A stretch of 64,000 bases of DNA, taken from NCBI RefSeq assembly GCF_050410775.1, contig NZ_CP191229.1. The stretch is one strand, 5' to 3'. The first letter of the stretch is position 1; each line of letters opens with the position of its first letter. Below, one piece after another: positions 52,466 to 61,428 of this stretch. Under the pieces are notes generated by a model, which worked only from the letters and a program-made list of their open reading frames with translations, was not told where the DNA came from and did not search any database. This DNA is from Erwinia sp050410775. GTDB lineage: Bacteria > Pseudomonadota > Gammaproteobacteria > Enterobacterales > Enterobacteriaceae. A program made the translations under genes and the position numbers.

Positions 52466-53251
52466 TCAGATAGTGGGTTCGGTCACCAGACCATCTATCA
52501 GTACCTGCGGCGTTCCCTGAGAGCAGCGCTCAATGCGCCCTCTCACGCCGTAGACCTGCGCCAGACTTTCGGGGGTGATCACCTCTTCCGGCGGGCCATC
52601 GGCAATTAGTTGGCCTTCTTGCAGCATCAGCACATGTTCAGCGTGGCGAAGCGCAATATTAATATCGTGGACCACAACGACGGTAACCATATTACGCAGC
52701 CTGGTTTCCCGGCGAACTAAATCCATAACGTGAAACTGATAATTTAAATCAAGGGCGCTCAGCGGTTCATCCAGTAATAGCAGATCCGGCCGGCGAATAA
52801 GCGACTGCGCCAGGCCGACCAGCTGTTTCTGCCCGCCGGAAAGCTGGTCAAGGTAGCTCAGCGCGAGGTGAGCGATGCCCAGCTGTTCCAGCAGTGCCAT
52901 CACCTCCGCTTCACTGGCCGCGTTGCTGCGCCCGCCGGAAGCACGCTGGGCCACGATGATCGACTCCAGCACGTGCAGGTGCACGCCCGCCGGCAGCGAC
53001 TGCGGCAGATACACCACCCGCTCGGCGCGGCGGGCGAACGGCAGCGCCATCAGCTCTTCACCGTTCAGCCAGAGCTCACCTTCGGCACGGTTAAGCCCCG
53101 CCAGCGCACGCATCAGCGTTGATTTTCCGCAGCCGTTCGGCCCGAGCAGAACGGTGATTTTTCCCCTCGGCAGCAGAGGCACGTTGAGATTGCTGATGAT
53201 TTTGCGCTTCGGATAGCCGGCATGAAAGCCGCAGATTTTCATCCCTTCCAT
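52466..53251 (-). CDS. Iron-siderophore type ABC ATPase (FecE-like)
   Basis: This 261-residue ATPase is of the FepC/FecE/BtuD type. Walker A is LLGPNGCGKSTLM near residues 35-48, the Q loop is YLPQSLP, the signature is LSGGQKQ near 138 and Walker B is LLLLDEPLSALD. The start shares a base with the permease stop (TGATG), so the two are coupled. It energises import of a siderophore or cobalamin-like molecule across the inner membrane. No periplasmic binding protein gene is adjacent, so one must be supplied from elsewhere if the system is active. Confidence 0.9.
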   Translation of the reverse strand: MEGMKICGFHAGYPKRKIISNLNVPLLPRGKITVLLGPNGCGKSTLMRALAGLNRAEGELWLNGEELMALPFARRAERVVYLPQSLPAGVHLHVLESIIVAQRASGGRSNAASEAEVMALLEQLGIAHLALSYLDQLSGGQKQLVGLAQSLIRRPDLLLLDEPLSALDLNYQFHVMDLVRRETRLRNMVTVVVVHDINIALRHAEHVLMLQEGQLIADGPPEEVITPESLAQVYGVRGRIERCSQGTPQVLIDGLVTEPTI

Positions 53252-54333
53252 CAGACAGTCCCCCGGTGGCGCAGAATAATGCTCAGGAAGAACGGCACGC
53301 CCACCAGCGAGGTGACGATGCCGACCGGAATAATGACGCCCGGGATCAGGTTTTTCGACACCACCGAGGCCATCGACAGGATAAGCGCTCCCGTCAGGGC
53401 GCTGGCAGGCAGATAGAAACGGTGATCTTCACCGAAGATCATGCGGGCGATGTGCGGCGCCACCAGGCCGATAAAGCCAATCGGGCCGACGAAAGCCACC
53501 GCCAGCGCGGAGAGAATACTGATACGCAGCAGCGTGCCCAGACGCAGGCGCCGTACGTCAATGCCGAAGCTGACCGCGCGATCCTCACCCAGACGCAGCG
53601 CCGTCAGCTTCCAGCAGTTCAGCATGGAGAAAGGCACCAGGATCATCAGCGCCAGCGTCAGCACGCCCAGCTTCTCCCAGGAAGCGCGGGCCAGGCTGCC
53701 CATGGTCCAGAAGACCAGCCCCTGAAGGGTATCTTCGCTGGCGATAAACTGCATCATGGAGACCAGCGCGTTGAAGGTAAAGACCAGCGCAATACCGAAC
53801 AGCACCACGCCCGAGGTGGCCACCTGTGTCCAGCGGGTAATACCGTCCAGCATTAGCGCGGCGAAAAGCGCAAAAACAAAGGCGTTGGCGGAAATAAACC
53901 ACTGGCCGGGGATCCCCGGAATACCGATGCCCAGCACGATAGCCAACGCGGCGCCGAACGCCGCCGCCGAAGAGACCCCAAGCGTAAAGGGGCTGGCCAG
54001 CGGGTTATTAAGGATGGTTTGCATTTCCGCACCGGCAAGGCCGAGCGCCAGCCCCACCACTATCGCCATCAGCGCATAGGGCAGCCGGATATCCCAGACG
54101 ATGACCTGGGTGCCCATATCGACGTTCGCTGGCGACAGCAGCGCCTGCCACAGCACCTCAAGCGAGAGTCCGGCCGGGCCCAGCGTGAAGTCCAGCACCA
54201 GCGAGGCGAAGATCGCCAGCAGCAGTATGCTCATCATCATAAAACGATAACGCAGCAGCTGATGGTAGCGACCCATGGTGCCCTCAGCACGCGGCTGAAC
54301 TGCGCTATGGGTCGTGTCGTGGCTTACGCTCAT
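53251..54333 (-). CDS. FecCD-family iron-siderophore permease
   Basis: This 360-residue FecCD permease has about 10 hydrophobic helices. The family segments DIRLPYALMAIVVGLALGLAG-MQTILNNPLASP and FVGPIGFIGLVAPHIARM are present, the latter being the ATPase-contact loop. There is a single permease gene, so it probably works as a homodimer as in BtuC/HmuU systems. The N-terminal 30 residues before TM1 are polar. It is preceded by a strong Fur box and forms an operon with the ATPase. This pair interrupts the cirA-lysP neighbourhood found in E. coli. Confidence 0.9.
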   Translation of the reverse strand: MSVSHDTTHSAVQPRAEGTMGRYHQLLRYRFMMMSILLLAIFASLVLDFTLGPAGLSLEVLWQALLSPANVDMGTQVIVWDIRLPYALMAIVVGLALGLAGAEMQTILNNPLASPFTLGVSSAAAFGAALAIVLGIGIPGIPGQWFISANAFVFALFAALMLDGITRWTQVATSGVVLFGIALVFTFNALVSMMQFIASEDTLQGLVFWTMGSLARASWEKLGVLTLALMILVPFSMLNCWKLTALRLGEDRAVSFGIDVRRLRLGTLLRISILSALAVAFVGPIGFIGLVAPHIARMIFGEDHRFYLPASALTGALILSMASVVSKNLIPGVIIPVGIVTSLVGVPFFLSIILRHRGTV

Positions 54334-54424
54334 GTTAATACCTGTTTAGCTGATGTACGCCAGCGATCGCCCCAGGGCTAAGGCGGCGGCGGTGGAAAAG
54401 TGACGGCGGTAACAATAAAGCAAA

Positions 54425-54439
54425 CGATAATCATTATCA
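54425..54439 (-). promoter_or_regulatory. Fur box
   Basis: TGATAAT-G-ATTATCG on the minus strand matches the 7-1-7 Fur consensus at 13 of 14 positions. It is about 92 bases upstream of the FecCD permease start and is the only strong Fur box in the window. It marks the permease-ATPase (and perhaps cirA) genes as iron-regulated. Confidence 0.88.
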
Positions 54440-54500
54440 ATCAAATTTGTTGTAATCCCTGCCCTTCCCTGACCGCCGGCCAGCCGGTGACGCTGAAGAT

Positions 54501-54524
54501 AAAAAAAGGCGCGGAATCCGCGCC
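54501..54524 (-). terminator. lysP terminator
   Basis: On the minus strand GGCGCGG / CCGCGCC with a 3-base loop is followed by seven T. It lies 20 bases after the lysP stop, just before the Fur-controlled promoter. Confidence 0.9.
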
Positions 54525-54543
54525 TTAGGGTGTTCTGTCCGGC

Positions 54544-56010
54544 TTACTTTTCGAACTTTGGAAAGGTCATTTCGCTGTATTTTACGAAGCGGGATTTCTT
54601 CGTCAGCCGGTAGCCGAACCAGATAATCAGAAACAGGGGAATGCCAATATAGGTGGCCGCCACGGCGTACCAGTCAATACGATCCGCCAGGAAAGCCTGA
54701 TAGTTCTGGCCGAGCGTGATGATCAGGCAGAGCACAAAGGCGAAAATCGGGCCAAGCGGGAAGAAACCGGAGCGGTACGGCAGGTCGGCCAGATCGTGGC
54801 CCTGCGCAACGTAGCCGCGACGGAAGCGGTAGTGGCTGATAGCGATGCCAAGCCAGGCGATAAAACCGGTCATGCCAGAGGTATTCAGCAGCCAGAGATA
54901 GACGGTCTGATTGCCAAACATGGAGGTCAGGAAGCAGAGGCCCGCCACTACCGTCGTGGCATAGAGCGCATTACGCGGCACGCCGCCTTTTGACAGTTTG
55001 CCGAAGATGCGCGGCGCTTTACCTTCACGCGCCAGGGTAAACAGCATCCGCGTCGAGGCATACATGCCGGAGTTGCCGGCTGACAGCACCGCCGTCAGTA
55101 TGACCGCATTCATTACCGCAGCCGCAGAAAGCAGGCCCGCATGCTGGAAAACCAACGTAAACGGACTGACGCTGATATCCTGAACCTCGTTACGCAGCAG
55201 GCTTGGATCGGTGTAAGGAATAATCAGGCTGATCACCAGAATCGCAAACACGTAGAACAGCAGGATACGCCAGAACACCTGACGCACCGCGCGGGGGATA
55301 TTTTTAGCCGGATCTTCAGACTCTCCGGCGGCAATGCCGATCAGTTCGGTGCCCTGGAAGGAGAAGCCCACGATCATCGCCACGCCAATCATCGCCGAGA
55401 AGCCGCCGGAGAACGGCGCATCGCCAATCTGCCAGTTCTGCCAGCCCGCCGCTTCACCCCCGCGCAGGATCCCGGCAATCATCAGCACGCCCACGGCGAT
55501 AAAGATAATGACGGTGACCACTTTGATCAGCGAGAACCAGTATTCCGCTTCGCCGAAGCCTTTTACCGAAATATAGTTAAGCAGGAAAATCAGGCCGAGG
55601 AACAGCGCGCTCCAGATCCAGCCCGGCGTGTCGGGGAACCACCAGGTCATCACCAGCTGCGAGGCGACGAGGTCGACGGCGATGGTCACCGCCCAGTTGT
55701 ACCAGTAGTTCCAGCCCAGCGCGAAGCCGAAGCCTTCCTCAACGTAATTGGCGCCGTAGGTGGAGAACGAGCCGGAGACCGGCATAAACGCCGCCAGCTC
55801 GCCAAGGCTGGTCATCAAAAAATAGACCATCAGCCCAATCAGCGCGTAGGAGAGCAGCGCGCCGCCGGGGCCTGCCTGAGAGATGGTCGCCCCGGAGGCA
55901 ACGAATAAGCCGGTACCAATCGAACCGCCAATAGCGATCATCGTCAGATGACGCGCCTTTAATTCACGCCGTAGCGCAGGTTGTTGTGTTGTTTTTGTGT
56001 CCTGAACCAT
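54544..56010 (-). CDS. lysP: Lysine-specific permease LysP
   Basis: This 488-residue amino-acid permease (E. coli LysP 489) of the APC superfamily imports lysine by proton symport. In E. coli it also acts as lysine co-sensor for CadC. Twelve hydrophobic segments are visible. RRELKARHLTMIAIGGSIGTGLFV is the family start signature, and FSFQGTELIGIAAGESEDP lies near residue 225. The start at 56010 (MVQDTK) matches the E. coli N-terminus; a longer frame from 56055 is open but the extra residues are not family-like. No strong ribosome site is seen close to either ATG. Confidence 0.95.
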   Translation of the reverse strand: MVQDTKTTQQPALRRELKARHLTMIAIGGSIGTGLFVASGATISQAGPGGALLSYALIGLMVYFLMTSLGELAAFMPVSGSFSTYGANYVEEGFGFALGWNYWYNWAVTIAVDLVASQLVMTWWFPDTPGWIWSALFLGLIFLLNYISVKGFGEAEYWFSLIKVVTVIIFIAVGVLMIAGILRGGEAAGWQNWQIGDAPFSGGFSAMIGVAMIVGFSFQGTELIGIAAGESEDPAKNIPRAVRQVFWRILLFYVFAILVISLIIPYTDPSLLRNEVQDISVSPFTLVFQHAGLLSAAAVMNAVILTAVLSAGNSGMYASTRMLFTLAREGKAPRIFGKLSKGGVPRNALYATTVVAGLCFLTSMFGNQTVYLWLLNTSGMTGFIAWLGIAISHYRFRRGYVAQGHDLADLPYRSGFFPLGPIFAFVLCLIITLGQNYQAFLADRIDWYAVAATYIGIPLFLIIWFGYRLTKKSRFVKYSEMTFPKFEK

Positions 56011-56177
56011 CTTGAAATGCTGCGTCCTGGGAAAAATAATGCGCGATTGTAGCAAACTCTTCCCGGTGGAGTAGCGATTCGGCCCTGTTATAAGATAGCT
56101 TCATGATCGCGGCACTATTATAAGCTCCAGCCCGTTACTTCCCATGACGAGCGGTGACGGAAGCGCGTTGATACGGC

Positions 56178-57044
56178 TTATTCCGTGCAGTAGCTGAGAA
56201 AGCGCGTCAGCGAGCGCGAAAGGTGCTTCTGACAATGATGAATGCGGTAAAGCGTGCGGGTGAGCTTCGGCAGGGGGACGGGCACCTCTTTCAGCGAGCC
56301 CAGGCTGAGCTGCTCCTCTACCACCCGGCGTGAGAGGCAGCTGATCCCCATATCATGACGCACGGCGTGCTTGATCGCTTCTGAATTGCCCAGCTCCAGC
56401 GCCAGCTTAAATTGCGGCAGATGCGACATCAGCAGATAGTCGACGATCTCACGCGTGCCGGAACCGTGCTCGCGCAGGATCCAGGGCGCGCCGGCCAGCG
56501 TTTTCAGCGTAACCGGCTGGTCAAAAAGCGCAGAGCCAGGCGCGGCGAACACCACCAGTTCATCCTCCAGCCAGGGCTCGCTGATCAGGTTGGTCATATG
56601 ACAGGGGCCTTCAATCAGGCCAATATCCACGCGGAAATCCGCCACCGCGTTAATCACGTCCTGACTGTTACCGACGCTCAGCTCCAGCGGCAGGTCGGGA
56701 TAGTCCCGTCGCCAGCCCGCAATCATCCCCGGCAGCAGGTAGTTGCCAATCGTGCTGCTGGCGTAGACGCGCAGCGCGCCGTTGTCCTCGCGAAAGAGCA
56801 TTTCGATCTCCGTGGCCTGCTCAAGCAGCGCGACCGCCCGGGGATAGAGCAGCCGGCCATGCTCGTTGACCACCAGCCTCTTCCCGACCCGATCAAAGAG
56901 CTGAACGCTGAGCTGCCCTTCCAGATCGGCCAGCGCGGCGCTGACGGCTGACTGCGAAAGCGCCAGCCCCTGCGAAGCCTGCGTGGTCGAGCCGCTTTTC
57001 AGCACCTCGCAGAAGACCGCCAGCTGCCTTAACGTAATGTGCAT
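56178..57044 (-). CDS. yeiE: LysR-family regulator YeiE
   Basis: This 288-residue LysR regulator (E. coli YeiE 293) has N-terminal helix-turn-helix LRQLAVFCEVLKSGSTTQASQGLALSQSAVSAALADLE and a co-inducer domain (about 88-285). YeiE has been linked to sulfite response and iron homeostasis in enterics. Here its divergent partner yeiH is separated by a DUF1232 gene that reads in the same direction as yeiE, 9 bases upstream of it, so yeiE is probably cotranscribed behind that gene. Confidence 0.93.
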   Translation of the reverse strand: MHITLRQLAVFCEVLKSGSTTQASQGLALSQSAVSAALADLEGQLSVQLFDRVGKRLVVNEHGRLLYPRAVALLEQATEIEMLFREDNGALRVYASSTIGNYLLPGMIAGWRRDYPDLPLELSVGNSQDVINAVADFRVDIGLIEGPCHMTNLISEPWLEDELVVFAAPGSALFDQPVTLKTLAGAPWILREHGSGTREIVDYLLMSHLPQFKLALELGNSEAIKHAVRHDMGISCLSRRVVEEQLSLGSLKEVPVPLPKLTRTLYRIHHCQKHLSRSLTRFLSYCTE

Positions 57045-57053
57045 CGCTTTTCC

Positions 57054-57431
57054 TTACGACAGATAATGCTCAACGACATAAACAGTAATCCCACCCCAGA
57101 CAAGCAAAACGCAAAGGACGCCGAACCGGCCGATCAGGGTTTTTCCTTTTGCCCGCTGCCGTTCCGCCTGTTGCTGACTCGCTGACTTTACCGCCGCCGG
57201 CAGCAGCTTCAGCAGCAAGCGGATGCCCAGTGGGACGATAACCGCATCATCTGCAAGACCAACGATCGGAATGATATCCGGGATCAGATCGAGTGGACTG
57301 AACGCATACACGCCCAGCCCGCCCGCCAGCAGCGGCACCCATGACGGCGTACGCGGATCGCGACAGGCGTACCAGAGGGTAAGCACATCTTTTTTAAACA
57401 GGCTAACCCATTTGCGCACTCGCCAGAACAT
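57054..57431 (-). CDS. DUF1232 (YkvA-type) membrane protein
   Basis: This protein of about 125 residues has the DUF1232 core YAFSPLDLIPDIIPIVGLADDAVIVPLGIRL, an amphipathic/membrane region, and a C-terminal hydrophobic helix. GGAGG lies 5 bases before the ATG at 57431, which is preferred over an ATG 12 bases upstream. The function of the family is unknown. It separates yeiE from yeiH, an arrangement I do not recall from E. coli, and shares the 104-base divergent region with yeiH. Confidence 0.82.
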   Translation of the reverse strand: MFWRVRKWVSLFKKDVLTLWYACRDPRTPSWVPLLAGGLGVYAFSPLDLIPDIIPIVGLADDAVIVPLGIRLLLKLLPAAVKSASQQQAERQRAKGKTLIGRFGVLCVLLVWGGITVYVVEHYLS

Positions 57432-57535
57432 GCCAGCCTCCATATCACTTATAGTGGTTAGTTATAAATATATAATCAATTTCTCTTTTAAGCCATTTCT
57501 CCCCATACTCGCGGTATCAGATAAGGAGCTGCGCT

Positions 57536-58594
57536 ATGGCTGAATTAACATTATCCCGTCACGTTTCAGGGCCCTCAAATGCGGTGCCCGGCCTGCTTCT
57601 GGCGCTGGCCATTGCCGTCGCCTCGCTGGGCCTGAGTAGTCTGCCCCAGGTAACCGCGCTGGGCCTGGGGGCGCTGACGCTGGCTATTCTTTTCGGCATG
57701 ATAATAGGTAACACCTTTTACGCTCAGTTATCTACCCACTGCCACCCTGGCGTCCAGTTTGCTAAGCAGTATCTGCTGCGTCTGGGGATTATCCTCTACG
57801 GCTTCCGTCTGACCTTTCAGCAAATTGCCGATGTGGGCCTCAGCGGCGTGCTGATCGATGTGCTGACCCTCAGCTCAACCTTTCTGCTTGCCTGCTGTCT
57901 GGGCCGCCGCGTCTTTGGGCTGGATCGGGATACCGTCTGGCTGATTGGCGCAGGCAGCAGCATCTGCGGCGCGGCGGCGATTCTGGCAACGGAGCCCGTT
58001 ATCAAAGCGGAACCGTCAAAAGTCGCGGTCGCCATTGCCACCGTGGTGATCTTCGGCACGCTGGCTATTTTTATCTATCCCCTGCTCTACCCGCTTGTCA
58101 GCGCAGTCTGGCCCGCCGTTTCGCTGACGGAATGGGGCGTGTTTACCGGCTCCACCATGCATGAGGTGGCGCAGGTAGTGGCGGCCGGTCATGCCGTCAG
58201 CCCTGAAACGGAGAATGCGGCAGTGATCGCGAAAATGCTGCGCGTGATGATGCTGGCGCCCTTTCTGCTGCTGCTCAGCGCCAGGATCAGAAGTACAGCC
58301 AGCGCAAACGGCGCCGCCACGGGGAAAATGACCTTCCCCTGGTTTGCCCTGATCTTTATTGGCGTGGCGCTGTTTAATTCGCTGCACCTGCTTCCGCCGT
58401 CCGTGGTGAGTGGGATAAATCAGCTGGATAACCTGCTGCTCGCGATGGCGATGGCCGCGCTTGGCCTGACCACGCACGCCAGCGCGCTGAAACGCGCCGG
58501 GTTAAAACCTCTGCTGATGGGACTGCTTCTGTTTATCTGGCTGATCGTCGGCGGCGGGACAATCAATCTGACTATCCAGCATTTGTTGTCATAA
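57536..58594 (+). CDS. yeiH: YeiH, UPF0324 putative membrane exporter
   Basis: This 352-residue polytopic membrane protein (E. coli YeiH 349) of the UPF0324 family is often annotated as a putative sulfate exporter. About ten hydrophobic segments are present, with family motifs LRLGIILYGFRLTFQQI near residue 85, GAGSSICGAAAILATEPVI near 143 and GSTMHEVAQVVAAGHAVS near 204. AAGGAG lies 7 bases before the ATG. The likely regulator is YeiE, encoded divergently beyond the DUF1232 gene. Confidence 0.93.
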   Translation: MAELTLSRHVSGPSNAVPGLLLALAIAVASLGLSSLPQVTALGLGALTLAILFGMIIGNTFYAQLSTHCHPGVQFAKQYLLRLGIILYGFRLTFQQIADVGLSGVLIDVLTLSSTFLLACCLGRRVFGLDRDTVWLIGAGSSICGAAAILATEPVIKAEPSKVAVAIATVVIFGTLAIFIYPLLYPLVSAVWPAVSLTEWGVFTGSTMHEVAQVVAAGHAVSPETENAAVIAKMLRVMMLAPFLLLLSARIRSTASANGAATGKMTFPWFALIFIGVALFNSLHLLPPSVVSGINQLDNLLLAMAMAALGLTTHASALKRAGLKPLLMGLLLFIWLIVGGGTINLTIQHLLS

Positions 58595-58665
58595 TTCCTG
58601 GCCGTTTGCGGTTATCATGGCGCGCCCGCATCCCTGGATGCAGAGAATTTAACAGGAGAAACGGC

Positions 58666-59508
58666 ATGAAATATATCGGTGCCCACGTCAGCGCGGCTGG
58701 CGGCGTGGATCAGGCGGTCCTCCGCGCGCACGAACTGGAAGCCACGGCGTTTGCTTTATTTACCAAAAATCAGCGCCAGTGGCGCGCCGCGCCGCTCACT
58801 GATGCCGTGATTGCCGCTTTCCGCGAGGCCTGCGAAAAATATCACTACACCTCAGCCCAGATCCTGCCGCACGACAGTTTTCTGATTAACCTCGGGCATC
58901 CCGAGGAAGAAGCGCTGGAGAAATCCCGCGCGGCGTTTCTGGACGAAATTGTCCGCTGCCAGCAGCTGGGTCTGACGCTGCTTAATTTCCATCCCGGCAG
59001 CCACCTGAATAAAATCGACGAAACGGCGTGCCTGAAGCGCATTGCCGAATCGGTCAATATCGTGCTGGATAAAACCGAAGGCGTGACGGCGGTGATTGAG
59101 AATACGGCCGGACAGGGAAGCAACCTCGGCTTTCGCTTTGAACATCTGGCCGAGATTATCGACGGCGTGGAAGATAAGTCCCGCATCGGCGTCTGCATCG
59201 ATACCTGCCACGCCTTTGCCGGCGGCTACGATCTGCGTACGGAAGAGGATTGCGTCAAAACCTTTGAGGAGTTTGAGCGCGTGGTCGGCTTCCGCTACCT
59301 GCGCGGCATGCATCTTAATGATGCCAAAAGCCAGTTTGCCAGCCGCGTCGATCGTCACCACAGCCTGGGTGAAGGCAATATCGGCAAGACCGTGTTCAGC
59401 TGGCTGATGAAGGAGAGCCGTTTTGACGGTATCCCGCTGATTCTGGAAACGGTACAGCCTGCAATCTGGAAAGATGAGATCGCCTGGCTGAAGTCAGAGC
59501 AGCGTTAA
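58666..59508 (+). CDS. nfo: Endonuclease IV Nfo
   Basis: This 280-residue AP endonuclease (E. coli 285) of base-excision repair cuts 5' of abasic sites. It is a TIM barrel with three zinc ions; ligands are in HPGSHL (His109 type), ENTAGQGSNLG (Glu145 type), DTCHAFAGGYD (Asp179/His182 type), HLNDAK and DRHHSLGEG. The ATG at 58666 follows AGGAG by 7 bases and gives the family start MKYIGAHVSAAGG; an upstream in-frame ATG was rejected. It is 71 bases after yeiH. Confidence 0.96.
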   Translation: MKYIGAHVSAAGGVDQAVLRAHELEATAFALFTKNQRQWRAAPLTDAVIAAFREACEKYHYTSAQILPHDSFLINLGHPEEEALEKSRAAFLDEIVRCQQLGLTLLNFHPGSHLNKIDETACLKRIAESVNIVLDKTEGVTAVIENTAGQGSNLGFRFEHLAEIIDGVEDKSRIGVCIDTCHAFAGGYDLRTEEDCVKTFEEFERVVGFRYLRGMHLNDAKSQFASRVDRHHSLGEGNIGKTVFSWLMKESRFDGIPLILETVQPAIWKDEIAWLKSEQR

Positions 59509-59647
59509 CGGCTGTCTGAAAGACATTCCGCGGCAGGTGCGCCAGATAAAAAACGCGCCTGCGTCGCTGACTATTGCACTGGCTTTACGGGACCGGTTCC
59601 CTTTCCGCGCTGGCTGGCGTCAGGTGACAAGGGTCCGGCCTTCTGGA

Positions 59648-59677
59648 TAAAAAAATCCCCCGTGATAAGCGGGGGAT
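59648..59677 (-). terminator. fruA terminator
   Basis: On the minus strand ATCCCCC / GGGGGAT with a 9-base loop is followed by seven T. It lies 38 bases after the fruA stop and ends the fruBKA transcript. Confidence 0.92.
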
Positions 59678-59714
59678 GAGGTTTTCGGCCAGTCTTAACG
59701 TCTGTTCAGCTTCT

Positions 59715-61412
59715 TCAGGCTTTCGCCAGCTCCGCTTCCGGGCGTTTCAGCAGCGCATAAGAGAGCCCCGCCACCGCCGTTCCGGCGATAATAGCCACCA
59801 GGTAGCCGATAACCGGCGTGATGGCGCCTGGGATCAGCAGCACGAACAGGCCACCGTGCGGCGCCATCAGTTTCGCGCCGACCCACATTGAGACCGCCCC
59901 GGTCAGCGCGCCGCCGACAATACAGCAAGGCAGTACGCGCATCGGATCGCGGGCGGCAAACGGGATTGCGCCCTCAGAGATAAAGCACAGCCCCAGCACC
60001 AGCGCCGCTTTGCCGCCCTCCTGCTGCCCTTTATTGAATTTCCTGCGCGCCACCAACGTTGCCACGCCCATCGCCAGCGGAGGCACCATCCCTGCCGCCA
60101 TAATCGCCGCCATCGGCGCATAGGTTTGCGAGCTCAGCAGCCCCACGCCAAAGGCATAGGCCACTTTATTAACCGGGCCGCCCATGTCGGTACACATCAT
60201 CCCGCCCAGGATGGCGCCAAGCAGAACCGCATTCGCGGTGCCCATGTTAGCCAGCCAGTGGGTCAGCCCTTCCATGATTTTAGCCACCGGCGTACCGACC
60301 ACGTAGATCATCAGCAGGCCGGTAATCAGGCTGGCCACCAGCGGAATAATCAGAATAGGCTTGAGCGCTTCCATACTTTGCGGCAGCTTCACCTTAGAGC
60401 TGAGAAACTTAGCGGCATAACCGGCAATGAAACCGGCAATAATCCCGCCGAGGAAGCCGGCGTTGATACTGGTGGCGATCATGCCGCCGATAAGGCCCGG
60501 CGTCAGGCCCGGACGATCGGCGATGGAGAAGGCGATAAAGCCCGCCAGCACCGGCACCATCAGCGCAAAGGCGCTGCCGCCGCCAATCTGCATCAGCGCA
60601 GCAGCCAGCGTGCCTTCCTCTTTAAAAGCGGTAATGCCAAAGGCAAAAGAGAGCGCAATGCTCAGGCCGCCCGCCACCACCATCGGCAGCATATAGGAAA
60701 CGCCGGTCAGCAGGTGCCGGTAAGCGCCCGCCCGCTCTTTCTTCCCTTCTTCACCCGCCGGCTGGCCGCCTTCAGGCTTGTAAGGTCTGGCTTCAGCCAC
60801 CGCTTTATCCAGCTCCTGCGCCGTTTTCTTCAGCGCCAGGCCGGTTGAGGTACGGTACATCGGCTTACCGGCGAACTTCGCCAGATCAACTTCAATATCC
60901 GCCGCCACGATCACCAGATCGGCCTCGGCAACTTCTTCCGGCGTAATCGCGTTACCGGCGCCGACGGAGCCACGGGTTTCCACCTTGACCCACCAGCCGC
61001 GCTTTTTGGCTTCGGTATCGATGGCTTCCGCCGCCATAAAGGTATGCGCCACGCCGGTTGGACAGGCCGTCACCGCCACAATGCGTTTAGGTCTTTGCTC
61101 AGTCGTCGCGGCTGCGGGGGTACTTTGCGCCGCTTCCGCTGGCTCATGCCAGGCTTTTGCTTCGGTCTGGGCAGCCTGGAGTACGGTTTCCGGCTGACGC
61201 AGGAGCTGTTCAATATCGGCCAGATAAACGGACTTACTGTCCAGTCCGGCGCCGACAGGCACCGTTTTGCCTGCCACAATAACCCGTTCCGCGTCGGCCA
61301 GGTTATCGGTCAGGGTCAGCCCAAGTTTTCCTGCCGCAGCGGTCAGGGTATTTTTTGCCAGATAGCCCGTTGCCAGCCCCAGCGAAGGATCCATTATCAG
61401 CAGCGTTTTCAT
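59715..61412 (-). CDS. fruA: Fructose PTS enzyme IIB'BC FruA
   Basis: This 565-residue fructose permease (E. coli 563) has an N-terminal IIB' domain without the active cysteine (about 1-95) and an Ala/Pro-rich linker. The active IIB domain has phospho-Cys117 in TACPTGVAHTFMAAEAI, and the IIC membrane domain starts at about 225. It imports fructose and phosphorylates it to fructose 1-phosphate using phosphate from FruB. It is the last gene of fruBKA, 16 bases after fruK. Confidence 0.97.
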   Translation of the reverse strand: MKTLLIMDPSLGLATGYLAKNTLTAAAGKLGLTLTDNLADAERVIVAGKTVPVGAGLDSKSVYLADIEQLLRQPETVLQAAQTEAKAWHEPAEAAQSTPAAATTEQRPKRIVAVTACPTGVAHTFMAAEAIDTEAKKRGWWVKVETRGSVGAGNAITPEEVAEADLVIVAADIEVDLAKFAGKPMYRTSTGLALKKTAQELDKAVAEARPYKPEGGQPAGEEGKKERAGAYRHLLTGVSYMLPMVVAGGLSIALSFAFGITAFKEEGTLAAALMQIGGGSAFALMVPVLAGFIAFSIADRPGLTPGLIGGMIATSINAGFLGGIIAGFIAGYAAKFLSSKVKLPQSMEALKPILIIPLVASLITGLLMIYVVGTPVAKIMEGLTHWLANMGTANAVLLGAILGGMMCTDMGGPVNKVAYAFGVGLLSSQTYAPMAAIMAAGMVPPLAMGVATLVARRKFNKGQQEGGKAALVLGLCFISEGAIPFAARDPMRVLPCCIVGGALTGAVSMWVGAKLMAPHGGLFVLLIPGAITPVIGYLVAIIAGTAVAGLSYALLKRPEAELAKA

Positions 61413-61428
61413 TATGCCTCTCCTGCTG

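Noticed and set aside
55141..55908. 255-codon plus-strand frame inside lysP
   Set aside because: It overlaps a well-supported LysP permease and its product is a low-complexity His/Gln/Arg sequence typical of shadows.
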